Of a DNA stretch of 7,211 nt, positions 1-6,170 are shown piece after piece (position 1 is the stretch's first letter; every line of letters begins with the position of its first letter). The notes beneath the pieces are model-generated. The model did no database searches and was not told where the DNA came from. It worked only from the letters and a program-made list of their open reading frames with translations. This DNA comes from JBLHKE01 sp047619485 (GTDB taxonomy: Bacteria; Verrucomicrobiota; Verrucomicrobiia; Verrucomicrobiales; DEV007). The stretch is taken from positions 1 through 7,211 of the forward strand of contig JBLHKE010000395.1 in the NCBI GenBank assembly GCA_047619485.1, in the 5' to 3' direction. The translations under genes and the position numbers were made by a program.

Positions 1-257
1 TCGATCTCCGGCATTGTGAAATTGACCCCTTTGGTAAAACGCCAGCCATTGGTATCGAACGAGACACTCGCGTCCGTGTTGTGGAGTTCGATGAACTCCG
101 CCAGTGGCACCTCGCTCCCGTCGGTGTCCACCGGATGGTAGATGATTTCGCTAATGATGACACCCGCAGCAGCCGTCGCAGCTAATAGAAAACTACAGAG
201 CAATGCCGCACTCGAGCTGCGCCCCCATCTGCCCAAACGAAATGGATGACAATCCAC
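1..257 (-). CDS. Secreted lamin-tail-domain protein, N-terminal part (runs off the left edge)
   Basis: An uninterrupted minus-strand frame of 85 codons runs off the left edge, so only the N-terminus is visible. It begins with a clear Sec-type signal peptide: a basic stretch (about residues 7-13, with R7, R10 and R13), then the hydrophobic core AALLCSFLLAATAAAG (17-32), with likely cleavage near residue 31. The next segment, GVIISEIIYHP (32-42), and the following EFIELHN (54-60) and NGWRFTKG (70-77) match the start of a lamin tail domain, a small beta-sandwich found on large exported proteins, often together with CotH-kinase, immunoglobulin-like or nuclease domains. What follows here is unknown. 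The frame has no ATG before the signal peptide. GTG at 257 or TTG at 236 are the only plausible starts, neither has a good ribosome-binding site, and the coordinates given use the GTG. The gene is divergent from the plus-strand genes. The family call is firm; the exact start and full function are not. Confidence 0.82.
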   Translation of the reverse strand, partial: MDCHPFRLGRWGRSSSAALLCSFLLAATAAAGVIISEIIYHPVDTDGSEVPLAEFIELHNTDASVSFDTNGWRFTKGVNFTMPEI

Positions 258-460
258 TTCGCATTTACGACTCGGCGAGCGACCGTGTCAATCAATCGCC
301 AACTGACCGCTCATTTGCATCCAGGCTCACCTTGGGAGAGTTTTGGGAGCTCAAAACTAGCCACGGTCACAAGACTGGACAATGCCCAGTTCTATCGTGC
401 GCAATACGCAATCTGCGCTTGAGGTGCGGCCAGCTGCATCAATAGTTAAGGCGAACCGCT
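258..460. other. Divergent intergenic region
   Basis: These 203 bases separate two divergent genes and should hold the promoters for both. Apart from the minus-strand TTGACA candidate, the only structure seen is a small AT-stemmed hairpin, TTTTG-GGAGCT-CAAAA (341-356), and a nearby direct repeat TTGGGAG (333-339 and 344-350). No convincing plus-strand promoter could be picked by eye. An AAGG at 448-451, 9 bases before the ATG at 461, is a weak Shine-Dalgarno candidate. The forward open frame at 203-445 has no family resemblance and overlaps the signal peptide of the opposite gene, so it was not called. Confidence 0.5.
263..291 (-). promoter_or_regulatory. Possible sigma70-like promoter for the lamin-tail gene
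   Basis: On the minus strand a perfect -35 box TTGACA (291-286) is followed by a 17-base spacer and a weak -10 box GTAAAT (268-263, three of six matches to TATAAT). The predicted transcription start is near 256, practically on the GTG at 257. The mRNA would then be either leaderless, or translated from the TTG at 236 after a leader of about 20 bases. The -10 box is poor, so this is a candidate only. Confidence 0.35.
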
Positions 461-1654
461 ATGGCATCCAAAAACCGCATCGCCTACCTCGCAGATGGCC
501 GCCTTTTCATGAAGGAGGGCGCCGCCGACCCCCACGAGATCCTCTGCACTTTCGCGGAGGAGCTGAAGCAGCGCATGGCGCAGCTTCAGCAGAAGAACGA
601 GTGGAAGAATTCAGGCGGCAATTCGATGACCGGCGCAATGGTCTGGGGCGGCGATCCATTCGACGAGGGGCACGTCGGCACATCTATCGCCGCGATTGCT
701 CCGTCGGCCGAGGACGGCGAACTTGTCTACGGGCTCAACACCGACGACGTTGCCGGTATCTTTCTGAGGCCAATCCGCCAGAACGCTGATGAGAAGCGCC
801 TGATCCACACCAGCGATAGCAACATCCACACGCTCTCTTCACCGGATGGTGACGGGCGCATTGCCTGCTCGATCAGCAGTCGTGGCGGTCTACAAAATCT
901 GAGTATCTACTGCATCGGCTCACCCGGCTTCACCGAGATCACCGAAGGCGATTCGCTCGATGCTGCGGCTGCTTGGATCCCGGGAAGGGAAGGGCACCTG
1001 GTCTACCAGTCAGCAGGCATCGGCCGCGATGGATTTGGGCAATGGATCGATACCGGGCCGGCGTCGATTGAACACCTCGACACGACACGGGGCGAGATCC
1101 GCACCCTACTGCAAGATCGACAGTATGATTTCCTCTCGCCGCAGGTCAGCGGCAAGGGCAAACTCTACTGCATCCGTCGACCCTACAAAGATGTCGATAA
1201 AATCGGCTTCGGGAAATTCGCGAGAGGCTGGCTAGGGGCGCCGTTCCGCCTCGTGGGGGCGATCGGTTCGTGGATGAACCTATTTAGCGTGCGCTACACA
1301 GGCAAGCCTTTGAACTCGGCCGGCGGCCCTCCAACCGAGAGCCCCGACCTGCGGAAGATGATGATGCTCGGCAATGTGATCGATGCGGAGAAAGTCCGTG
1401 AGGAAGCAGCCCGACGCGGTGATAAAAATCCGGATCTCGTGCCGCGGAGTTGGCAATTGATCGAGACGAGCTTGGAGAATCCATCGCTAGCGGGTGCTCG
1501 AATTCTCGCCAAAGGAGTCATCGCCTACCATATCGATGATGCCGGCGGGATTATCTACTCGAATGGCAGCGCGATTTTCCGGCAGGGCGATGGCGGGAAA
1601 CCGGAACTGGTGGCGGAGGCTCATAATGTGCAGCAATTGCTGTCGCTGGATTAG
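461..1654 (+). CDS. Cytoplasmic beta-propeller-like protein (WD40/TolB-like), function unknown
   Basis: This 397-residue protein has no signal peptide and no clear transmembrane helix; it starts MASKNRIAYLADGRLFMKEG, a strand-turn-strand blade. Propeller-like blades recur: LSSPDGDGRIACSI (125-138), the stretch from EITEGDSLDAAAAW to YQSAGIG (159-188), FLSPQVSGKGKLYCIRRP (224-241) and GVIAYHIDDAGGIIYSNGSA (352-371). These resemble TolB/WD40-type repeats, although TolB itself is periplasmic. Two features are unusual. One is a mildly hydrophobic, possibly amphipathic segment with a motif after it (about 255-292, containing GWLGAPFRLVGAIGSWMNLF and then YTGKPLNSAGGP). The other is a charged helix after that (about 296-322, DLRKMMMLGNVIDAEKVREE). 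I believe this arrangement recurs in a family of uncharacterised bacterial proteins, but I cannot name it. The ATG at 461 was chosen because the first blade starts immediately after it. The gene lies 94 bases upstream of the RDD gene on the same strand. Its role may be scaffolding or sensing; that is a guess. Confidence 0.78.
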   Translation: MASKNRIAYLADGRLFMKEGAADPHEILCTFAEELKQRMAQLQQKNEWKNSGGNSMTGAMVWGGDPFDEGHVGTSIAAIAPSAEDGELVYGLNTDDVAGIFLRPIRQNADEKRLIHTSDSNIHTLSSPDGDGRIACSISSRGGLQNLSIYCIGSPGFTEITEGDSLDAAAAWIPGREGHLVYQSAGIGRDGFGQWIDTGPASIEHLDTTRGEIRTLLQDRQYDFLSPQVSGKGKLYCIRRPYKDVDKIGFGKFARGWLGAPFRLVGAIGSWMNLFSVRYTGKPLNSAGGPPTESPDLRKMMMLGNVIDAEKVREEAARRGDKNPDLVPRSWQLIETSLENPSLAGARILAKGVIAYHIDDAGGIIYSNGSAIFRQGDGGKPELVAEAHNVQQLLSLD

Positions 1655-1669
1655 GGGTGCGCCGATCAA

Positions 1670-1708
1670 TGGACAAATTTGCCCCCGCCCACCGAATTCC
1701 TTTGTCCA
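1670..1708 (+). repeat. 8-bp perfect inverted repeat (possible stem-loop) between propeller and RDD genes
   Basis: TGGACAAA (1670-1677) and TTTGTCCA (1701-1708) are perfect reverse complements separated by 23 bases, inside the 94-base gap 1655-1748. There is no U-tract after the second arm and the stem is only moderately GC-rich, so it is not a typical intrinsic terminator. A second, competing pairing is possible between CCCACC (1688-1693, in the loop) and GGTGGG (1723-1728). A direct repeat CGGATCT (1714-1720 and 1734-1740) lies just before the RDD start. An operator or mRNA structure is possible; chance is not excluded. Confidence 0.4.
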
Positions 1709-1748
1709 AGCCCCGGATCTGTGGTGGGTTTGGCGGATCTTAGGCGCG

Positions 1749-2543
1749 ATGGAATCGACTGACACAACAACTCCGCGACTCGACACGCTGCAGCGGGTCG
1801 AACTGACCGAGGGGGTCGCAATTCGGCTGCGTACGGCGGGGCCGATGGTGCGGATGTTGGCGATGGCCATCGACCTGTGCATCCAGTTCGGGATCATGAT
1901 GGGACTCTCGATGCTTTACGGGCTCGGCATCGCTATCTTGGGGTTTGATTTAGCCGAGATGGGCACTGGCCTGTTTCTGATCGCCATGTTCCTACTCGCT
2001 TGGGGATACTTTATTTTCTTCGAGATTGGCAAACGTAACGCCACCCCTGGGAAGCGTTGCCTCGGGATTCGTGTCGCCCGATTCTCGGGGGCTCCGCCGA
2101 CGCTCCGCCAGATCGTGACCCGTAACCTGCTGCGCTTCGCAGATTTTTTCCCGCTCGTGCCAGTCGCCTCCGTGATGCCGATTCCGACCTACGCGTTCGG
2201 GCTGATCGCCTGTTCGCTGACGAGGAATTTTCAGCGTCTCGGTGACCTCGCGGCAAACACCGTTGTCATCTATGTCGACAAGCAACCGATCCGTCACTCG
2301 GTCGCGCTCGACATCGAACCGCGGGCACCACAGATTGCCCTGACGCGCGAGGAGCAGCTATCGATCGCCAGCTTCACTGACCGCATCGCCGACTGGTCAG
2401 CCGAGCGTCGCCGGGAGATGGCCGACATCCTCGAGCCGATTACGGGCGCCAAGGGTGAGGAGGGCGTGCGCCGCCTGTTGGGGATCGGGTTGTGGATTCG
2501 CACAGATCGTGATCGCGAGGGAGGCGCAAAGAGAAAGTTTTGA
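1749..2543 (+). CDS. RDD family integral membrane protein
   Basis: This 264-residue protein has the full set of RDD-domain hallmarks. The first membrane helix carries R35 and D42 in VRMLAMAID; a second hydrophobic region spans about 73-92; next comes NATPGKRCLGIRV (97-109), then RNLLRFADFFP (125-135), and the last conserved aspartate is D166 in RLGDLAANTVV. The C-terminal tail (about 180-264) is soluble and charged. RDD proteins sit in the inner membrane; some have been linked to ion transport, but most are unassigned and no substrate is implied here. The frame is open back to 1494, but the ATG at 1749 is chosen because the earlier part overlaps the propeller gene and has no domain similarity, while the start given leads directly into the typical LDTLQRVELTEGV lead-in. 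No strong ribosome-binding site precedes it. Its stop codon overlaps the next start (TTGA), making it the first of five tightly coupled genes. Confidence 0.9.
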   Translation: MESTDTTTPRLDTLQRVELTEGVAIRLRTAGPMVRMLAMAIDLCIQFGIMMGLSMLYGLGIAILGFDLAEMGTGLFLIAMFLLAWGYFIFFEIGKRNATPGKRCLGIRVARFSGAPPTLRQIVTRNLLRFADFFPLVPVASVMPIPTYAFGLIACSLTRNFQRLGDLAANTVVIYVDKQPIRHSVALDIEPRAPQIALTREEQLSIASFTDRIADWSAERRREMADILEPITGAKGEEGVRRLLGIGLWIRTDRDREGGAKRKF

Positions 2544-3523
2544 ACCGCGAGCAATTCGAAAATCGTAACTCCGCGCGTTGGCAGGAGTATGAGAAAATGG
2601 TGGAGACACTGGAGGCCAAGAAAATCCCTGAGGACGTGCAGAAGCTCCCAGGGTTGTTCCGCCAGCTCTGCGCGGATCTATCGCTGGCCGAGAATCGTGC
2701 CTACGGGCTCGGCCTGACCGAGCGGCTCAACGAGTTGGTGATCCGCGGCTACCGCTTTATCTACCGCAACGTCGGCGGCGGGTTCCACGCGGTGATGCGT
2801 TTCTTCCTCAGCAGTTTCCCGTGCGCTTTGCGTAGCGAGGCGAAACTGTTCTGGCTGTGCATGGCGGTGTTCTGGCTCCCTGCCGTGGGATTCCTCCTTG
2901 CCGCCAGCTTCGCGCCTGAGTGGATCGAGGTGCTCCTCGGGCCTGATGCGATGGACAGCATGCAATCGATGTATGGCGAGGATGCTAACCTGAAGGATGC
3001 TCGTGGTGAGTTCGGTTCGGATTTTATGATGTTCGGATTCTACATCATGAACAACATCAGCATCGCCTTCCGCACGTTTGCCTCTGGCATCTTCTTCGGC
3101 ATCGGAACGATGTTCGTCCTCGGATACAACGGGCTCTATATCGGGGCGGTGATGGGCTACGTGCACTACGCGCTCGATAAAGAAAAATTCTACAGCTTCG
3201 TCAGCACGCACTCTTCTTGGGAGCTGCTCGGAATCGTCATCTCAGCAGTCGCCGGCATGCGCCTCGGGCTCGCAGTCCTCCACCCTGGACGCAACACCCG
3301 GCGTGGCTCGCTCGTCATCGCGGGAAAGAAGTCGATCACCCTGCTCTACGGTGCCGCCTTCATGATTTTTGTCGCAGCAATTTTCGAAGGCTTCGTCTCC
3401 GCCGGCAGTTTGCCGCCGCGCGCCAAGTACACTATCGGGCTCGGTTTCTGGGCGATGTTCGCATTCTACTTCATGCTCTGCGGACGCAACAGCGTCGCGA
3501 CGGTCGATTCGGAACCTGAATGA
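2540..3523 (+). CDS. SpoIIM/DUF95-family membrane protein (stage II sporulation protein M homologue)
   Basis: This is a 327-residue polytopic membrane protein. An N-terminal soluble helical part (1-95: NREQFENRNSARW, then LFRQLCADLSLAENRAYG at 39-56) is followed by hydrophobic segments at about 101-123, 180-208, 226-247, 266-288 and 298-314. The family signature is MNNISIAFRTFASGIFFGIG (170-189) plus NGLYIGAVMGYV (197-208), then THSSWELLGIVISAVAGMRLG (223-243). In Bacillus, SpoIIM acts with SpoIID and SpoIIP in peptidoglycan remodelling during engulfment. Homologues like this one occur in organisms that do not sporulate, next to RDD, DUF4129 and MoxR genes, where the role is not established. 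The start is TTG at 2540, overlapping the RDD stop as TTGA. It is preferred over ATG 2597 because residues 1-20 match the family N-terminus. The purine-rich GAGGGAGG at 2517-2524 is rather far away for a Shine-Dalgarno site, so translational coupling is likely. Confidence 0.9.
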   Translation: MNREQFENRNSARWQEYEKMVETLEAKKIPEDVQKLPGLFRQLCADLSLAENRAYGLGLTERLNELVIRGYRFIYRNVGGGFHAVMRFFLSSFPCALRSEAKLFWLCMAVFWLPAVGFLLAASFAPEWIEVLLGPDAMDSMQSMYGEDANLKDARGEFGSDFMMFGFYIMNNISIAFRTFASGIFFGIGTMFVLGYNGLYIGAVMGYVHYALDKEKFYSFVSTHSSWELLGIVISAVAGMRLGLAVLHPGRNTRRGSLVIAGKKSITLLYGAAFMIFVAAIFEGFVSAGSLPPRAKYTIGLGFWAMFAFYFMLCGRNSVATVDSEPE

Positions 3524-4974
3524 AGCTCGAAGAGATCACCGCCGAGATCCGCCCGCGGACGCAGTGGGAGAGCATCGACCTCGGGGTTGCGCTGACCCGT
3601 CGCCACTTCCCGAAGTTGGCGCTGTTGTGGATGCTGACGGTCTTCCCCATCTGGGCACTGATCATCTTCCTGCTCCGCAACCACCCGTTCCTGGCACTGC
3701 TCTCCATCGTTTTCCTCCTCCCGCTCTACGAGCGCCCACTCGTGTATTACCTGAGCCGCGCCCTCTTCAATGCACCCCCGCCGATCAGTGAAGTGCTGCG
3801 ACGCTACTTCAAGATCATCCGACCGGGGCTTATCTACTCCCTCACCATCGCCCGCTTCTCGCCGATGAGGACACTGCTCACGCCTCTATTCGTCCTCGAG
3901 GGAGCCAAGGGAAAACAATACCGCAGCCGGCGCACCGCGATCGTCCGCAACGGCGGCGGTTCTGCGACCTACCTGCTGTTCATCTGCGTCTTGATCGAGC
4001 TCATCCTGCTGCTAGGTGTGATTTTTCTGATCATGTCCTTCCTCCCCCAATCGGTCTCGCAAGACATCTCGGAATGGTATGAGACGCTGGTCGCCTCGCT
4101 TGAGGATGAGAACAACTATCGCTTTGTCGTGCCACAGTTCTTCCTCTGGTTCCTGGTCGGTGCCGCCCTGATTGCGATCAGCTTCACCGAACTGTTTTTC
4201 GTCGGCTGTGGGTTTGCGCTCTACCTAAACAGCCGGAGCCACGTCGAGGGTTGGGACATCGAAATTACCTTCCGCCGCCTGGCTGCCAAATTCGCTCCAT
4301 CCAAGACCGTCCTCACTGTCTGCCTGCTCGGAACCATGCTCTTCTTCGCCGATCTGGGCACCGCTCAGGGGAATGAGACTGTGCAAGGGGAGATCGCTGA
4401 AATCCTCGCGGACGATGACTTTACGGTGCACTCACAAGAGGAGAAATACTACTCGGCGGATGAGTCGGGGTTCAATGCTGGTCCGCTAGCCCTCTTCGGC
4501 CAGTTCCTCTTCTTCGCGCTTCTCGCGGCTGCCATTTTTGGAATCGCCTACCTCATCTACCTCAACCGTCACCTGTTTGCTGGGATCAAAAGAGCGCCAA
4601 TCGAGAAGGCGTCTAATCGCACGCGCACGGTCATGGGGATGGACGTGGCGAGCGACACCCTACCGGATGATATTCCAGCGGCAGCCCTTGCCGCGTGGAG
4701 AGGGGGAGATCCACAGCTCGCCACCAGCCTCCTCTACCGCGGCTCCATCTGCTGGTTGGTCGAGGTCGCCAATCTCCCGCTGATCGACAGTGACACTGAG
4801 AACGATTGCCTAGTGCACTCGAGCGGTCTCGGCGATGCCGGCCGGCACGACTATTTCACCAAACTCACTTCCCAGTGGATCCGTACTGCCTACAACGAAT
4901 CGGCGCCGAGCGAATCTGAGATCGAGCGTTTGTGCTCGAACTGGCCATTCCATTCGAAGGAGGTGAAGGCGTGA
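3520..4974 (+). CDS. Multi-pass membrane protein with C-terminal DUF4129-like domain
   Basis: This 484-residue protein has hydrophobic helices at about 32-70 (probably two), 150-173, 206-235, 262-278 and 324-347, then a soluble C-terminal domain. The N-terminal half carries ARFSPMRTLLTPLFVLEGAK (111-130), a motif I associate with DUF4129 proteins of this neighbourhood. The C-terminal part has AALAAWRGGDPQLATSLLYR (388-407) and YFTKLTSQWIRTAYNESAPS (445-464), which fit the helical DUF4129 domain, often found at the end of transglutaminase-like membrane proteins. No transglutaminase Cys-His-Asp core is seen, so this is a stand-alone DUF4129 form. A loop at about 279-322, rich in Asp and Glu, lies between two helices and may face the periplasm. 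The start ATG overlaps the SpoIIM stop (ATGA at 3520-3523) without a clear ribosome-binding site. Its biochemical activity is unknown; a structural part of a membrane complex is the best guess. Confidence 0.82.
   Translation: MKLEEITAEIRPRTQWESIDLGVALTRRHFPKLALLWMLTVFPIWALIIFLLRNHPFLALLSIVFLLPLYERPLVYYLSRALFNAPPPISEVLRRYFKIIRPGLIYSLTIARFSPMRTLLTPLFVLEGAKGKQYRSRRTAIVRNGGGSATYLLFICVLIELILLLGVIFLIMSFLPQSVSQDISEWYETLVASLEDENNYRFVVPQFFLWFLVGAALIAISFTELFFVGCGFALYLNSRSHVEGWDIEITFRRLAAKFAPSKTVLTVCLLGTMLFFADLGTAQGNETVQGEIAEILADDDFTVHSQEEKYYSADESGFNAGPLALFGQFLFFALLAAAIFGIAYLIYLNRHLFAGIKRAPIEKASNRTRTVMGMDVASDTLPDDIPAAALAAWRGGDPQLATSLLYRGSICWLVEVANLPLIDSDTENDCLVHSSGLGDAGRHDYFTKLTSQWIRTAYNESAPSESEIERLCSNWPFHSKEVKA
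4957..4966 (+). promoter_or_regulatory. Strong Shine-Dalgarno site fixing the GTG start of the DUF4350 gene
   Basis: AAGGAGGTGA is a perfect match to the anti-Shine-Dalgarno sequence of 16S rRNA. The GG of its core ends at 4963, 7 bases before the GTG at 4971. It lies inside the last codons of the preceding gene. It decides the start in favour of GTG 4971 over the in-frame ATG at 4932, and it is the only strong ribosome-binding site at any gene start in this window, so this gene may be translated more independently than its neighbours. Confidence 0.88.
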
Positions 4975-6170
4975 AATTCCTGAAGACATTAGTGCTCGTG
5001 CTGCTGGTCGGATTCATCAGCGGGTGTAACAACTACGAGACCGAGGAAGTCGAGATAGGCTACCTCGGCGAGGCGCGCTTCAACCCGTTCCTTGCCGCGG
5101 GGAGATTGCTCGAACAAAGTGGCTACGATGTCGCGCGGCAGCGCAGTCGCGAAGCACTCCCGGACTTCGCCACCACCGTCGTCGTGCCCGCGGAGTCGAT
5201 TGAAAACCTCGCCGACGCCAAGCGCTACCAGAATTGGATCGAGGATGGTGGCCACGTCATCTACCTGACCTCAGGCTACGGCATGCTCGCGTGGCGCGAG
5301 AGATCCAACGATTGGAAGATCGAAAAACAGCAGGAGCGCGAACACCCGCTGCTCGAGCAGTTCGATATCGGGATCGAGACAGTACTAGCAGAGGAAGTTA
5401 AGGAGGAGAGGGACGTCGAAGAGGGGGAGGATGACGGCAAATTCGAATTTTTTGCCAAGAAGAAAAACTACGAGCCCGGCGAGGTGATGATCTACTCAGA
5501 GCCGCTCGATGTCCTGATGCGCAGCGAGCAGTGGCTCGATAGCAGCGGCAGCTACTTGCGCCCCGATGTCGTCCTAGGAACCGCCGACAAGGCGCAGTTG
5601 CTCAGCATGCCTGTCGGCGCAGGGCGTCTGTCGATCATGACCAGCGCCTACCCGATTCGCAATCGCTACATCGGCGAGCGGGATCATGCGACCCTATTTT
5701 TCGAACTCATCCAGACGCACGGAACTTACCAAGTGAACTTCCTCTACGGCGGCGGTACGACCTTCTTCGCCATGTTGCTCGAGCACGGCTGGATGCCACT
5801 CTTGGGGCTGGTGATCTTGTGCGTTTTCTGGATCTGGAAAAACCTGCCACGCTTCGGTCCGGCGATCCCGCAAGTCGACGTCGGCGAGCGGCAGTTCACC
5901 GACCACATCGAGATGACCGGGAGGTTTCTCTGGAACCACAAGGCATCGTCCGCCCTGCTGACCCCAGTGGTCAGCCACATCCGCCGTGGGTTGCAGCAGC
6001 GGCACCCGCAGCTCGCTGGCGATGCCGACGCCCAGATCGAATACTTTGTCGAAAACACCAAACTCTCGCAGGAGGAGATCGCTGAGGCGATGCTGGGTGC
6101 CCCCGCGTCAGATCCGGCGACCATGACACGCGTCGTGAAGAATTTAAAAATCCTAACTGAATCACTATGA
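4971..6170 (+). CDS. DUF4350-domain putative lipoprotein with C-terminal membrane helix
   Basis: With the GTG start the protein has 399 residues and begins MKFLKTLVLVLLVGFISGC, a lipoprotein signal with lipobox ISGC (C19); signal peptidase II would cleave before C19. The DUF4350 domain follows: YLGEARFNPFLAAGRLLEQS (31-50), a Rossmann-like strand with TTVVVPAE (68-75), the helix and turn YQNWIEDGGHVIYLT (86-100), and LSMPVGAGRLSIMTSAYPIR (211-230) with ERDHATLFFEL (236-246). This fold resembles the ThuA/GATase-like domains, but no catalytic triad can be assigned. An acidic stretch (139-156, EEVKEERDVEEGEDD) looks like an insertion. A second membrane helix (about 274-290) leads to NLPRFGP (291-297) and a soluble tail of about 100 residues that is probably cytoplasmic, where it could meet the MoxR ATPase. 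The gene overlaps both neighbours by 4 bases. Family assignment is firm, lipidation probable, function unknown. Confidence 0.85.
   Translation: MKFLKTLVLVLLVGFISGCNNYETEEVEIGYLGEARFNPFLAAGRLLEQSGYDVARQRSREALPDFATTVVVPAESIENLADAKRYQNWIEDGGHVIYLTSGYGMLAWRERSNDWKIEKQQEREHPLLEQFDIGIETVLAEEVKEERDVEEGEDDGKFEFFAKKKNYEPGEVMIYSEPLDVLMRSEQWLDSSGSYLRPDVVLGTADKAQLLSMPVGAGRLSIMTSAYPIRNRYIGERDHATLFFELIQTHGTYQVNFLYGGGTTFFAMLLEHGWMPLLGLVILCVFWIWKNLPRFGPAIPQVDVGERQFTDHIEMTGRFLWNHKASSALLTPVVSHIRRGLQQRHPQLAGDADAQIEYFVENTKLSQEEIAEAMLGAPASDPATMTRVVKNLKILTESL

Noticed and set aside
341..356. TTTTG-GGAGCT-CAAAA hairpin as a terminator
   Set aside because: The stem is 5 bp and AT-rich, lies between two divergent starts where no transcript should end, and lacks a following U-tract.
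203..445. 80-codon forward open frame in the left intergenic region
   Set aside because: It overlaps the signal peptide of the lamin-tail gene on the other strand, has no domain or sensible composition, and has no ribosome-binding site.
419..448. TTGAGG with TAGTTA as a plus-strand promoter for the propeller gene
   Set aside because: The -10 element matches the consensus at only two of six positions; not better than chance by eye.
1494..1748. Upstream extension of the RDD gene (start at 1494)
   Set aside because: The extension overlaps the end of the propeller gene in another frame and has no family similarity; ATG 1749 leads straight into the RDD-type N-terminus.
2678..3211. 177-codon minus-strand open frame inside the SpoIIM gene
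   Set aside because: Its His-, Glu- and Arg-rich translation is typical of the reverse strand of a membrane-protein gene, and SpoIIM coding is unambiguous.
5400..5433. Internal AAGGAGG (5400-5406) and GAGGGGGAGG directly before an ATG at 5431
   Set aside because: The purine run simply encodes the acidic Glu-rich stretch; the ATG is out of frame and stops after about 18 codons with no recognisable product.
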